Shown piece by piece: positions 34,649 through 44,635 of a stretch of DNA of 64,000 nt (the stretch's first letter is position 1; every line of letters begins with the position of its first letter). The translations under genes were made by a program, and so were the position numbers. The notes below the pieces were generated by a model that made no database searches, was not told the origin of the DNA, and was given only the letters and a program-made list of their open reading frames with translations. The stretch is from Candidatus Pullilachnospira intestinigallinarum (GTDB lineage: Bacteria; Bacillota; Clostridia; Lachnospirales; Lachnospiraceae). The stretch spans positions 1-64,000 of the forward strand of contig DVIN01000023.1 of NCBI GenBank assembly GCA_018711275.1, in the 5' to 3' direction.

Positions 34649-35803
34649 ATGAAATTTTTTCACTTATCGGATCTTCATATCGGTTTGAAGCTTTTAAACC
34701 GGGACCTGTCGGAAGATCAGGAGTACATTTTCCGGCAGATCACGGATCTGGCAGTTCTCCACCGACCGGACGCGGTGGTGATTGCCGGGGATATCTATGA
34801 CCGGGCGGTGCCCTCCGCGGAGGCGGTGGAGTTGTTTGACCGTTTTCTGACCGGTCTTACGCAGTCCCTCCCGGGGATGGCGGTGATGATTATCAGCGGC
34901 AATCACGACAGCGGTCTCAGACTCAACTGTTTCCGAAGTGTGTTGGCAAGACAGCAGGTGCATATGATCGGGCTTCCGCCCCAGCGGCCGGAAGAATTCA
35001 TCGAGAAGGTGGTGCTGAAGGATAATTGGGGACCGGTGAATTTTTACCTGCTGCCCTTTGTGAAACCGTCCATGGTAAAGCAGATTGTGGGAACGGAAGA
35101 AAACGGAAACAACCTGTCCTACAACGAGACGCTCAGAAGACTTCTTGACAGAGAGACCATCGATGAATCTCAGCGAAACGTGCTGGTGAGTCATCAGTTT
35201 TACCTGCCTCCGCATGTACAGGCGGAGCAGGTGGAGCGGATGGAATCGGAAATCCGCACCGTGGGAAATATCGATGAGGTTTCTGGGGAAATGCTCCAGA
35301 TCTTTGATTACGCGGCTCTGGGACATATCCACAAGCCCATGAAGGTGGGAGACGAATTTCACCGTTACTGCGGCACGCCTCTGGCCTGCTCGGTCAGTGA
35401 GGCAGGACAAGAGAAAGGTATCGTGATGGTGGAGATGGTGGAGAAGGGGAACCTGAAAACTTCCGTGCTGCCGCTTGTGCCTCTCCGGAAGGTACGGCTG
35501 TTTCGGGGAACGCTCTCCCAGGTACTTGCGCAGGCCTGCGATGATTATGTGACGGTGATTCTCACAGACCGGACGGATCTGGATATTCTGGATATGCAGG
35601 ACCGGTTGAGAAACGCATTTCCCAGACTTCTGGAAATCCGCAGAGAGACGATACGACAGGCGGATTACCGGGTTCAGGCAGATCCGGGAAAACAGCTGGA
35701 TCCCTTCGAACTGTGCTGTGCCTTTCTGGGGGAAACCACCGGCGAAGAGCAGGAGCTTTTGCGGGATGTGATCAATACGGTGCAGGAGGTGAACGCGAAA
35801 TGA
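34649..35803 (+). CDS. sbcD: Exonuclease subunit SbcD
   Basis: Mre11-type metallophosphatase nuclease, 384 residues. Metal motifs are in order: SDLHIGLKL (residues 7-15), AGDIYDRAVPS (about 49-59), ISGNHDS (about 89-95), and GHIHK near 228. With SbcC it forms an ATP-driven complex that cuts DNA hairpins, palindromes and protein-blocked ends. The sbcC ATG overlaps its stop codon (ATGA). ATG follows GAGAAAGGAC. The gene is intact and of normal length. Confidence 0.95.
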   Translation: MKFFHLSDLHIGLKLLNRDLSEDQEYIFRQITDLAVLHRPDAVVIAGDIYDRAVPSAEAVELFDRFLTGLTQSLPGMAVMIISGNHDSGLRLNCFRSVLARQQVHMIGLPPQRPEEFIEKVVLKDNWGPVNFYLLPFVKPSMVKQIVGTEENGNNLSYNETLRRLLDRETIDESQRNVLVSHQFYLPPHVQAEQVERMESEIRTVGNIDEVSGEMLQIFDYAALGHIHKPMKVGDEFHRYCGTPLACSVSEAGQEKGIVMVEMVEKGNLKTSVLPLVPLRKVRLFRGTLSQVLAQACDDYVTVILTDRTDLDILDMQDRLRNAFPRLLEIRRETIRQADYRVQADPGKQLDPFELCCAFLGETTGEEQELLRDVINTVQEVNAK

Positions 35804-38800
35804 GACCATGGAAGCTGACCATGCAGGCTTTTGGCTCCTACGGAAACCGGACGGTCATCGACTTTGGACGGGCCGGTCAGAATCTGTTTCTGATCACCGG
35901 AGATACTGGAGCGGGGAAGACGACCATTTTTGACGCCATTGTTTTTGCCCTCTACGGGGAGGCCAGCTCCGGCGCCAACAAAAAGGACGGAATGGAGCTG
36001 CAGAGCCAGTATGTGGCGCCCTCCGTGCAGCCATTTGTGGAGCTGACCTTCACAGAAGGAATGGGAGATCAGCAGAAGGAATACACGGTACGCCGGGTAC
36101 CCAGACATCTGCGGCCCCTGAAACGGGGGCAGGGAGTAAAGGAGGAGAGCGAATCCGTTTCTCTTCTGATGCCGGACGGCACGGAGTATCCTCAGAAGGA
36201 GACGGACGCCAGGCTGGAAGAGATTGTGGGACTCACGAAAAACCAGTTTATGCAGGTGGCCATGATCGCCCAGGGAGAATTTATGGAACTTCTGCGGGCC
36301 CGCTCCGACGATAAGAAAGTGATTTTCCGGAAGCTGTTTCATACGGAGCTGTATCAGAAAATTGTGGAAGAGCTGGCAGCCCGCAGGAAGGAAAAACAAC
36401 AGGAGATGGGGCAGATCCGTACCGTCTGCCAGACGGAGATTTCTCATCTGGACATTCCGGAGTCCTGGGAGGCCGGGGAAGAACTGGAAACCTTAAAGCA
36501 GCGGATACTTACGGCGGACCGTTTTCCGGCTGCCGATATGGAGGCGGCCATAGAATGCCTAAAGCGTCTGAGGGAATACCTGACGGCGCAGGAGCAGGAG
36601 GCTTCCCGCAGGTTTGAAGAAGCCAACCACAGTTATCTTCTGGCCAGAGATGCCCTGGGAAACGCCGAAAAATTGCTGGTTCGTTTTCAGGAGCTGGACC
36701 AGGCGGAGAAGGAGCTGCAGGAAGGTGAGGCGCGGAAGGAAGAAATGCTGCGAGCCTCCCGGCTTGCCGCCAGAATCCGGGATGCCTGTGAAATCTGCGC
36801 TCTCTGGCAGAACCGGGAGGATGCGGTAAAGGCGCTGGAAGATACGGAACGCAGTCTGAAGGAACGGAGGGAGGCGCTGCCCCGGCTTTCTGCCCGCCAT
36901 CAGGAAACCTTTTCGGCTGCAAAGGAACAGGAAGCGCATGCCATCCGTACTCTGGAGGATTGCGCGAAGACTATTCGCCGGGTGGAGGAAGCCATGAAAA
37001 CCTTCGCGGAAATCCGCCAGGCCCGCGAGACGGCAGAGCAGCAGGAAAGTATCTGGAAACAGGCGGTTCAAAAAGCGGAGCAGGCCCGACAGAAGAATCA
37101 GGAATTTCTCCGGCAGGAGGTACAGTGGCGGCAGCAGGAGGCAGCGCTTTCCCAGGCGGAGGCAGCCTTTGAGCGGTGGCAGGCCATGGTACAGCGGCAA
37201 AAGGAAATGGCCGGGGAACTGGAAAATCTGCGCGATATGCAGCGGGAATTGAAAGAACAAAGGCAAAATGCGGAGCAGGCCCGGCAGGCATTTTCCGTTG
37301 CCAGCGATGCCTATGAGAAGAAGAATCAGGAATACGAGCGTCAAAGGAGGATCTTTCTGAATCTGCAGGCGGGATTTCTGGCAAAGGAACAGTTGCGTCC
37401 GGGATGCCCCTGTCCCGTCTGCGGATCCCTGGAGCATCCCGCTCCCTGCCGGATACAGGAAGAGCATGAGGGACTGTCCCGGGAATCCCTGGAGGCGCTG
37501 CGCCTGGAGTGCGACAGGCTGAGAGCCGCCCAGGAGGAGGCCGCCGCCCGGGCCCAGACGGCCGATTCCCTGGCCGGGGAAAAGCAGAACAGCGGGCGGA
37601 TGGCCCTGGAGAATCTGAAAGGGAAAATGGAAGAGACGATTCCGGAGCTGCCGCCGATTCCGGAACAGGTGACCCTGGGATATCTGGGACAAATCCTGGA
37701 GGCATGGAAGCAGCGGCTTGCGGAAGAAGGAACTGTCTGCCGGGAAAATGCCACCCGCCTGAAGGAAATCCAGAAAAATCTCAAAGGAATCGAGAATACG
37801 AAGACAGCTTTACAGTCCGCGGCGGATCAGGCGGCAGAGAGGGAAGCGGCAGAACGGGCCAGATTCACCAGTGTCCGGGAGCTTCTGAAAAAGGCGTTGG
37901 ATGCCAGGGAATACCCTTCGGAGAAGGAGGCCGAAAATGCCCGCAGGGAGGCTGTAAACAGAAAGGCAGAAGCGGAAAAGGCCAGGGACGCTGCCCGGAC
38001 AGCGGAGCAGAATGCCCGAACAGAAAAAGAACAGACAGAGGCGCTGATTGCCCGCTATGAGGCGGAACTGCCCGGCCAGAGAGAACGGGCAAGGGAGAGA
38101 AATGACGCTTATCAGGCCATCCTTCAGGAGAGAAAGCTGACCGGGGAAGAATGGAAGACACTGACGGCGCAGTATTCCCAGAAGGATGCCGACGAATTTC
38201 AACAGCGCACCGAGGCGTATCACCGGAAAATGGCCGCGGCGCAATCTCTGAAAGCTTCTGCCGCCGAAGCCACCGCCGGACAGACGCGTCCGGATTTTGG
38301 GAAGCTGAAGGAGACCATGGATGAGGCGGAGAAGGCCGCGGCTTCCTGTCGGGAGCGGCTGGAGAGTATCCGGGAGACGGCCCGGATAGATGAGCGGGTT
38401 TTGCGGAATCTGAAGCCGAAACTTGACGAACGGAAGCTTCTGATGGAGGAATACAGCCGTCTGGACAATCTGTGCAGTCTGCTGGGCGGTAAGGTCACCG
38501 GTTCCCGGATGGATATCGAGACGTATGTTCAGCGGTATTATCTGGAACGGATTCTGTATGCGGCCAACCGCCGGTTTCTGGAAATGTCTGCCGGTCAGTT
38601 TGAACTGCGGATGCGGGATGCAGACTCTGCGGGAACCGGGAAAAACCGGGGGCTGGATCTGATGGTGTACTCTGCGGTGACGGGAAAAGAGCGGGAGGTT
38701 CGCACCCTGTCCGGCGGCGAGTCCTTTATGGCAGCCCTGTCCCTGGCTTTGGGGATGGCCGATCAGATTCAGGAAAGCAGGGCCTCCGTCAGCCTGGATA

Positions 38801-39000
38801 TGATGTTCATCGACGAGGGTTTTGGCTCTCTGGATGACAACGCCCGGGCGAAGGCTGTGCGGGTGCTGAAGGAAATGGCTGGCCAGACCCGGCTCATTGG
38901 CATCATTTCCCATGTGACAGAGCTGAAGCAGGAAATTGAGGATCAGCTGATTGTCAGCAAGGATGAAAACGGAAGCAGCGTGCGGTGGCAGATCAGCTGA
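35800..39000 (+). CDS. sbcC: Exonuclease subunit SbcC
   Basis: Rad50-type SMC-like ATPase, 1066 residues. Walker A ITGDTGAGKTTIFDAI is near residue 35. Long coiled coils flank a central zinc hook CPVC at about residue 536 (RPGCPCPVCGSLEHP). The C-terminal ATPase half has signature LSGGESFMAALSLALGMA and Walker B MFIDEGFGSLDD. ATG 35800 overlaps the sbcD stop; the frame from 35713 lies inside sbcD and is rejected. Acts in the cytoplasm with SbcD on hairpins and inverted repeats. Its position directly after an array of short hairpins is noted in the findings. Confidence 0.95.
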   Translation: MRPWKLTMQAFGSYGNRTVIDFGRAGQNLFLITGDTGAGKTTIFDAIVFALYGEASSGANKKDGMELQSQYVAPSVQPFVELTFTEGMGDQQKEYTVRRVPRHLRPLKRGQGVKEESESVSLLMPDGTEYPQKETDARLEEIVGLTKNQFMQVAMIAQGEFMELLRARSDDKKVIFRKLFHTELYQKIVEELAARRKEKQQEMGQIRTVCQTEISHLDIPESWEAGEELETLKQRILTADRFPAADMEAAIECLKRLREYLTAQEQEASRRFEEANHSYLLARDALGNAEKLLVRFQELDQAEKELQEGEARKEEMLRASRLAARIRDACEICALWQNREDAVKALEDTERSLKERREALPRLSARHQETFSAAKEQEAHAIRTLEDCAKTIRRVEEAMKTFAEIRQARETAEQQESIWKQAVQKAEQARQKNQEFLRQEVQWRQQEAALSQAEAAFERWQAMVQRQKEMAGELENLRDMQRELKEQRQNAEQARQAFSVASDAYEKKNQEYERQRRIFLNLQAGFLAKEQLRPGCPCPVCGSLEHPAPCRIQEEHEGLSRESLEALRLECDRLRAAQEEAAARAQTADSLAGEKQNSGRMALENLKGKMEETIPELPPIPEQVTLGYLGQILEAWKQRLAEEGTVCRENATRLKEIQKNLKGIENTKTALQSAADQAAEREAAERARFTSVRELLKKALDAREYPSEKEAENARREAVNRKAEAEKARDAARTAEQNARTEKEQTEALIARYEAELPGQRERARERNDAYQAILQERKLTGEEWKTLTAQYSQKDADEFQQRTEAYHRKMAAAQSLKASAAEATAGQTRPDFGKLKETMDEAEKAAASCRERLESIRETARIDERVLRNLKPKLDERKLLMEEYSRLDNLCSLLGGKVTGSRMDIETYVQRYYLERILYAANRRFLEMSAGQFELRMRDADSAGTGKNRGLDLMVYSAVTGKEREVRTLSGGESFMAALSLALGMADQIQESRASVSLDMMFIDEGFGSLDDNARAKAVRVLKEMAGQTRLIGIISHVTELKQEIEDQLIVSKDENGSSVRWQIS

Positions 39001-39016
39001 CGCAGGAGGATAGCGC

Positions 39017-39952
39017 ATGATTTTAAGTGTCAGCAGAAGAACCGATATACCCAATTATTATTCCGACTGGTTTTTCCGCCGGCTTGGGGAGGGATTTCTC
39101 TATGTGAGAAATCCCATGAATCCGCATCAGATCAGCCGGATCAGCCTGTCTGCGCAGGTGGTGGACTGTATTGTCTTCTGGACGAAAAATCCGGAGCCCA
39201 TGCTGGAGAGACTGGAGGAGCTGAAGGAGTATCCCTTCTATTTTCAGTTTACCCTCACCGGGTACGGCAAGGACATTGAGCCGGGAGTTCCCCACAAAAA
39301 GGACGAGATGATCCGGGTATTTCAGCAGCTTTCGGAAAAGCTCGGGAGCCGCCGCGTCATCTGGCGGTACGATCCGATTCTGTTCAACCAGGTATATACG
39401 CCCGCGTACCACCGGAAGGCATTTTCTCAGATCGCTTCCGCGCTGAATGGCTGTACGGAAAAATGCGTGATCAGTTTTGTGGACACCTATGCCAAAAACA
39501 GAAAGAGTATGGAGAATCTGCAGGTTTATGAGCTTAAGAAAGAACAGCTTCTGGCGTTTGCCGGATCTCTGGCAGAGGAAGCGGACCGGAATCACATGAC
39601 CATGACCAGCTGCGCGGAAGCCATGGATCTTTCCGCCTGCGGGATCCGCCCCGGCAGCTGCATCGACAAAGCACTGATCGAGGAACTGACAGGCTGTTCC
39701 ATCCACGCCGGAAAAGACAAGAATCAGAGAACTCAGTGCGGCTGCGTGGAAAGCGTGGAGGTGGGAACTTATGACACCTGCCTGAATGGATGCGTGTACT
39801 GCTATGCCAATCAGAGCCGGGAGAGCGTCCAAAGGGCCCAGGCCCTGTATGATCCGGATTCCCCCCTTCTGTGCGGCCGGGTGGGGGAGAAGGACCGCAT
39901 TACGGAGAGAAAGGTGGAATCTCTGAAGGAGATGCAGATGAGTTTTCTGTGA
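39017..39952 (+). CDS. DUF1848 family protein with C-terminal Cys cluster
   Basis: A 311-residue protein recognisable as DUF1848 by its opening MILSVSRRTDIPNYYSDWFFRRL and by CIVFWTKNPEPML. The C-terminus has CGCVESVEVGTYDTCLNGCVYCYAN (about residues 239-264), where the CxxxCxxC-like spacing resembles iron-sulfur binding in radical-SAM-like proteins. The TIM-barrel-like body fits that idea, but no reaction is established. ATG lies 16 bp after sbcC and follows GCAGGAGGATAGC, so it is probably co-transcribed with sbcDC. Confidence 0.75.
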   Translation: MILSVSRRTDIPNYYSDWFFRRLGEGFLYVRNPMNPHQISRISLSAQVVDCIVFWTKNPEPMLERLEELKEYPFYFQFTLTGYGKDIEPGVPHKKDEMIRVFQQLSEKLGSRRVIWRYDPILFNQVYTPAYHRKAFSQIASALNGCTEKCVISFVDTYAKNRKSMENLQVYELKKEQLLAFAGSLAEEADRNHMTMTSCAEAMDLSACGIRPGSCIDKALIEELTGCSIHAGKDKNQRTQCGCVESVEVGTYDTCLNGCVYCYANQSRESVQRAQALYDPDSPLLCGRVGEKDRITERKVESLKEMQMSFL

Positions 39953-40302
39953 GGGAAATTGCCTGAATCCGGTTTTGGGAATCAGAAGATGTATAATGCA
40001 TATAGGTGAAATAATTTGTTCTTCAGGAGAAATTTCTGGTATACTGCGGCAGACATGGAAAATTTAAGAATCCTGCAGAAGTGGTTTGGCAGCATCTATG
40101 GCGGATATCGGCAATTTGTAATTCGGACAGCTACAGCTGATCAAATGGTATGAAAGATGAAAAATATGCCTGATTATCCGGAAAGGAACGCTTGTTCTGT
40201 ATAAGATAATATGTTATTCTGAAATAGTCAGGAAATATTGTTTTCAAAGGGCAGAATGCAGAAATATCTGCCGGCCAGACATAATAATTGATGGTGATGG
40301 AT

Positions 40303-40462
40303 ATGAAATTGGGTACCACTTATATTTGTGTGACGAATATGGAAAAATCTCTGAGGTTCTATAAGAATCTTCTGGAAGAAGAACCGTTTATCTGCAACGA
40401 AGACAGATCCTGATGGAAATACTCTGGAAATCACAGGAAACTATGAACAGGGGGGAAAACGC
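40303..40462 (+). pseudogene. Remnant of a VOC (glyoxalase-like) gene
   Basis: From ATG 40303 the frame reads [20 protein letters not shown] and ends at TGA 40411 after 36 codons. This is the first beta-alpha unit of a VOC domain. In the next frame, from 40406, [15 protein letters not shown] is read, the usual end of such domains. The middle (about 80 codons) is missing and the frame is shifted, so the gene has been reduced by an internal deletion. The preceding gap 39953-40302 holds a possible promoter (TTGTTC with TATACT near 40039) but no recognisable gene. Confidence 0.7.
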
Positions 40463-40813
40463 ATGAATTCCGAAAAAGTTTATGCCATGCCATTTTCAAA
40501 AATCTATCCGCTGCTGGTCAACAAAGCGGTGAAAAAGGGAAGAACGGAGCAGGAAGTCCGGCAGGTGATTTGCTGGCTCACCGGCTACGGTGACAAGGCG
40601 GTGGAGGAAGCGGCCATATCGGAAGTGTCCTACGGGGATTTTTTCCGGAATGCGCCCGACCCGAATCCCAACAGGAAAAAGATCACAGGCGTTGTCTGCG
40701 GCATCCGGGTGGAGGAGATCCGGGAGCCGCTGATGCAGGAAATCCGTTATCTGGACAAGCTGGTGGATGAGCTGGCAAAGGGAAAAGCCATGGAAAAGAT
40801 TCTGCGGCAGTGA
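40463..40813 (+). CDS. DUF2200 family protein
   Basis: Small cytoplasmic protein of 116 residues, recognised by the DUF2200 sequence [37 protein letters not shown]. Function not known. ATG 40463 follows AGGGGGGAAAAC. The frame is open into the VOC remnant upstream, but the ribosome site decides the start. The next gene starts 17 bp after its stop. Confidence 0.8.
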   Translation: MNSEKVYAMPFSKIYPLLVNKAVKKGRTEQEVRQVICWLTGYGDKAVEEAAISEVSYGDFFRNAPDPNPNRKKITGVVCGIRVEEIREPLMQEIRYLDKLVDELAKGKAMEKILRQ

Positions 40814-40830
40814 GAGGAAAGGTACAGATT

Positions 40831-41712
40831 ATGAAGGAATTAAAGATTGCGCTTCTCCAGATCGCCCCGGGCGTAAGCCTTGAGGAGAATCTGGAAAAAG
40901 GACTGGCGTCCTGCAGGAAGGCCAGGGAAATGGGCGCGGACATCGCCCTGTTTCCGGAAATGTGGAGCAGCGGTTACCGCATTTATAACCGGCCTGTCAA
41001 GGAGTGGCAGGCGGAAGCTGTCAGCGCCGACAGTGAGTTTATCCGAAGCTTTGGGCGGCTGGCAAAAGAGCTTTCCATGGCCATCGGGGTGACGCTGCTG
41101 GAAAAGATGGAGGGGGCTCCCAGAAATACACTGATGCTCTTTGACCGGCAGGGAAACCGGAAGCTGACTTACGCGAAAGTGCATACCTGCGATTTCGATG
41201 TGGAGCGGCATTTGACGCCCGGAGAGGATTTTTATGTGACGACGCTGGACACTGCCTGCGGACCGGTGGAGGTGGGAGCCATGATCTGTTACGACAGGGA
41301 ATTTCCCGAGAGCGCGCGGATTCTGATGCTGAAGGGAGCGGAGCTGATCCTGGTGCCCAATGCCTGCCCCATGGAGATCAACCGGCTGTCCCAGCTGCGG
41401 GGCCGGGCTTACGAAAACATGACGGCTATCGCCACCTGCAATTATCCGGCGGGCGTACCGGACTGCAACGGAGGATCCACCGTCTTTGACGGCGTGGCTT
41501 ATGTGCCCCAGATGGAGGGCTCCCGGGATACCTGCATCCTGCAGGCAGGGGAAGAAGAGGGAATTTATCTTGCCAGCCTTGATCTGGATCAGCTTCGCAG
41601 GTACCGGAGTGAGGAAGCGCAGGGAAATGCTTACCGGCATCCGAAGAAATACGGACTGCTGGTGGATACCCGGATCCGGGAGCCGTTTGTGCGGGAGGAT
41701 TACAGGGAATAA
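40831..41712 (+). CDS. Carbon-nitrogen hydrolase (nitrilase superfamily amidase)
   Basis: Cytoplasmic amidase-type member of the nitrilase superfamily, 293 residues. The catalytic triad is readable: Glu43 in FPEMWSSG, Lys116 in YAKVHTC, and Cys153 in MICYDREFPES. Substrate unknown; relatives hydrolyse omega-amides, N-carbamoyl compounds or similar. A GTG at 40810 overlaps the previous stop, but ATG 40831 has GAGGAAAGG at proper spacing and starts at the family boundary. Next gene (MATE) begins 68 bp later. Confidence 0.88.
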   Translation: MKELKIALLQIAPGVSLEENLEKGLASCRKAREMGADIALFPEMWSSGYRIYNRPVKEWQAEAVSADSEFIRSFGRLAKELSMAIGVTLLEKMEGAPRNTLMLFDRQGNRKLTYAKVHTCDFDVERHLTPGEDFYVTTLDTACGPVEVGAMICYDREFPESARILMLKGAELILVPNACPMEINRLSQLRGRAYENMTAIATCNYPAGVPDCNGGSTVFDGVAYVPQMEGSRDTCILQAGEEEGIYLASLDLDQLRRYRSEEAQGNAYRHPKKYGLLVDTRIREPFVREDYRE

Positions 41713-41780
41713 TCAGATCCGTAACAGTTTACAAGAAACGCTGCATCGTAAAAAGAAAATAGGAGCAGACAGACAATACC

Positions 41781-43175
41781 ATGGAAAAACATTCACAATC
41801 GGAACAGGACAGAAGAGTTTTTGAGGAACTTTCACCGGCCAGAGCGCTGCGGGTGATGATTGTACCGGCAGTGATCAGTCAGCTGATTGTTCTTATCTAC
41901 AACATGGCGGACACCTTCTATGTGGGACAGACCAACAATCCATATATGGTGGCAGGGACATCCCTGATTCTTCCGGTATTCAATATCACCCTCTGCCTGG
42001 CGGGGCTGGCAGGGATCGGAGGCGGCGCATTGATCTCCCGCCTTCTGGGAAAACATCAGGAGGAGGAAGCCAGGAGAGTCAGCGTTTTCTCCCTGTACCT
42101 GGCGATTCTGGTGGCGGCCCTGTTTTCCCTGGGGATGGGAATCTTCATGGAACGCATCCTGGGTCTTTTGGGAGCAGGGGAAAATACATACCAATACGCC
42201 AGTCAGTATGCCCTGTGTGTCATCGTGGCAGGCGGAATCCCCACGGTACTCTCCAACGTGCTGTCCAATCTGATCCGCAGCGTGGGACACTCCAGGGAGG
42301 CAGGCTTTGGCATCGTGCTGGGCGGCGTTCTGAATATTATACTGGATCCGGTTTTCATGTTTGTGCTGCTGCCGGACGGTATGGAGGTAATGGGCGCCGG
42401 CATTGCCACCTGCCTGTCCAACTGCGTTGCCTGTCTGTTTTTCTTCGGTGTGCTGGCAAGGATGGGTAAGGGGTCTGTGATTACCTTTCACCCCCGCTGG
42501 GGACAGCCTCAAAAAGAGAGCATTGTAGCGGTGTTTGCGGTGGGGGTTCCCTCGGCGGTGGCTACCCTGCTGTTTGATCTGGATTATGTGGTGATTGACC
42601 GGCTGATGGTTTCCTACCATGACCTGGCTCTGGCGGCGGTGGGTATCGTGCTGAAAGTGGAGCGGTTCCCGCTGAATGTGGGAATCGGCATCTGCCAGGG
42701 AATGATGCCGCTGGTGGCCTACAGCTACGCGGCAGGAAACAGAAAACGGATGAAAGAGCTGATCCGTATATCCCGGTGGACCGGTCTGGTGATTGCCCTG
42801 GTCAGCATCCTGCTGTATGAGATCTTTGCGGCACAGTTCATCCGGCTGTTTATCTCCGATGTACAGACTGTGGAGCTGGCGGAGAATTTCCTCAGGATCC
42901 GGGTGCTGGCCACGCCGCTGATGTTTCTGAGCTTTTTCACGGTTTATCTGTTCCAGGCTTTCGGAAAAGGAAGAGTTTCCCTGTTTCTGGGGGTTACCCG
43001 GTGGCTGGTATTTAACATCCCCATGCTGTTTCTGCTGAACGCGGTTTTCGGCATGTACGGAATTGTCTGGTCGCAGGTGACGGCGGATGTTCTGACGGTG
43101 ATTACATCCTTTCTGGTATATCGGAAGCTGGGGCCGGGAAATCCGGAATTTCAGATGGGAAGTGGAGGAAAATAG
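41781..43175 (+). CDS. MATE-family efflux transporter
   Basis: Third MATE exporter, 464 residues. The first helix region reads LRVMIVPAVISQLIVLIYNMADTFYVGQTNNP, and the second half starts VFAVGVPSAVATLLFDLDYVVID. AGGAGCAGACAG precedes the ATG at a slightly long spacing. No regulator is adjacent. It ends 47 bp before jetA, on the same strand, without a terminator between them; it may share a transcript with the Wadjet operon, but this looks incidental. Confidence 0.88.
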   Translation: MEKHSQSEQDRRVFEELSPARALRVMIVPAVISQLIVLIYNMADTFYVGQTNNPYMVAGTSLILPVFNITLCLAGLAGIGGGALISRLLGKHQEEEARRVSVFSLYLAILVAALFSLGMGIFMERILGLLGAGENTYQYASQYALCVIVAGGIPTVLSNVLSNLIRSVGHSREAGFGIVLGGVLNIILDPVFMFVLLPDGMEVMGAGIATCLSNCVACLFFFGVLARMGKGSVITFHPRWGQPQKESIVAVFAVGVPSAVATLLFDLDYVVIDRLMVSYHDLALAAVGIVLKVERFPLNVGIGICQGMMPLVAYSYAAGNRKRMKELIRISRWTGLVIALVSILLYEIFAAQFIRLFISDVQTVELAENFLRIRVLATPLMFLSFFTVYLFQAFGKGRVSLFLGVTRWLVFNIPMLFLLNAVFGMYGIVWSQVTADVLTVITSFLVYRKLGPGNPEFQMGSGGK

Positions 43176-43222
43176 GATCCGTCCGGGGATGTCCGGTATT
43201 TGAAATGAAACGGGAGGCTGCC

Positions 43223-44635
43223 ATGTCTTTTTTTGAAACCATCAGCGATAAATTTTTCAACCCCTTCTGCTGCAGAAACCGGGAGGTCTATTTTGACTGC
43301 ATCTGTCAGCTGATCGAAAAATCGAAGGAAATCCCGGTACTGTACGAAACCGATGCCAGAAATACATTGATTCTGTATCTGCAGAATTGCCGGTATTCTC
43401 TGGAAACAGAGAATATCGGTGAGGAGATCGGCCAGGGGCGGACACCTCAGGAAAATGCCGCTGTTATTCTCCGGTATTTCCGTTCCTGTGGGTGGATCAC
43501 GCCCCAGGAGATCGGGCGCAGCGGGGACAATATCGCTTCTGTTTCCGTCTACTGCCGCAAACTGGTGGATGCCATCCGGAAGATTTTCCAGGAGGATGCC
43601 AACGGAGCCATCACCAACCACATCTTTTCCATGTATGAGATCCTGAAATCTGCCTTTCACAGAGACAGCGGCAGGGCCATGCGTCCTTATCTGAATCTTC
43701 TGGTGCCGCTGATTGAACATGAGTGTGATCTGAAAAATGAACTGCTGATTTTAAAGGACAGTATCCGGGAAATTATGCGGGCGGTCATGCGGATGGCGGA
43801 TGCCAACAGTTTCGGCCGTTTTCTCATCAAAGATGAACTGCTGAACCGGTTTTTCAATGATTACTTCTTCATCAAGAAAAGCGGGCTGATTCCCTCCTAT
43901 ATATCCAGCATTGACCGGATGCTCCAGAAGCTGCGCCGCTCCGGACTTTACGAAAAGATGGTTCAGGAATACCGGCAGATGGAAAATGTGGAAGAGGGAC
44001 AGGCCAGAGATAAAATCAACCGGCAGTTCGGCGAGCTGGACAGCTTCATCAACCTGGAGTATGAACAGGAGATGAGCTATATTGACCGGAAAATCAACAC
44101 CTATTACAACCTTTACGCCACCCGGATGATGATGGTGCTCAGCGGCAACACCAACCTGGAACATCAGCTGAACGGGCTGCTGCTTTTTCTGAAAAATCTG
44201 AAGGAAGAGGAGCGGCAGGAGGCGCTGAAGCAGCTGGCCCAAAGTCATCGGCTGATGAGCGTGGGCTACATTGGAAGAAAATCCCTGGAGCGCCGAAAAA
44301 AATCCAATCCCAACCGGAAAAACACGGGCCTGCCGGCGGGGGAACTGAGCCAGGAGGAAAAGCAGCGGCTCACCGATGAACTGTTGAAGGAAACGCCGGA
44401 CCGGTACAGTCTGGACAACGCAAAAAAGCATTTTGACGGGATGTTTGCAGGGAAGGATCAGCTATCCCTGGAGGAATGCGGAATTCACACCAGAGACGAT
44501 GCCATGATGATTGCGGCAGGTATTATCTATTCCGGCTCCGCGGGATTTCCCTATGAAGTGGAATTTCGGGAGGGAATGGTGGAGACTGAGGCCGCCCGTA
44601 TCAGCAATGTGAACATAAAGAGGAAAGAAGAATGA
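43223..44635 (+). CDS. jetA: Wadjet anti-plasmid system protein JetA
   Basis: MukF/kleisin-like subunit of type I Wadjet, 470 residues. The N-terminal region (FFNPFCCRNREVYFDCICQLIEKSKEIPVLYETD) matches the winged-helix start of JetA; helices dominate the middle; a Lys/Arg-rich region (RRKKSNPNRKN) comes near 350. JetA bridges the JetC heads and binds JetB. ATG 43223 follows CGGGAGGCTGCC. It is the first gene of the overlapping jetABCD set: its stop overlaps the jetB ATG. The call relies strongly on the order and sizes of all four genes. Confidence 0.88.
   Translation: MSFFETISDKFFNPFCCRNREVYFDCICQLIEKSKEIPVLYETDARNTLILYLQNCRYSLETENIGEEIGQGRTPQENAAVILRYFRSCGWITPQEIGRSGDNIASVSVYCRKLVDAIRKIFQEDANGAITNHIFSMYEILKSAFHRDSGRAMRPYLNLLVPLIEHECDLKNELLILKDSIREIMRAVMRMADANSFGRFLIKDELLNRFFNDYFFIKKSGLIPSYISSIDRMLQKLRRSGLYEKMVQEYRQMENVEEGQARDKINRQFGELDSFINLEYEQEMSYIDRKINTYYNLYATRMMMVLSGNTNLEHQLNGLLLFLKNLKEEERQEALKQLAQSHRLMSVGYIGRKSLERRKKSNPNRKNTGLPAGELSQEEKQRLTDELLKETPDRYSLDNAKKHFDGMFAGKDQLSLEECGIHTRDDAMMIAAGIIYSGSAGFPYEVEFREGMVETEAARISNVNIKRKEE

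Noticed and set aside
40406..40813. Extended DUF2200 gene starting in the VOC remnant
   Set aside because: The frame is open, but AGGGGGGAAAAC and ATG 40463 give the family-length protein.
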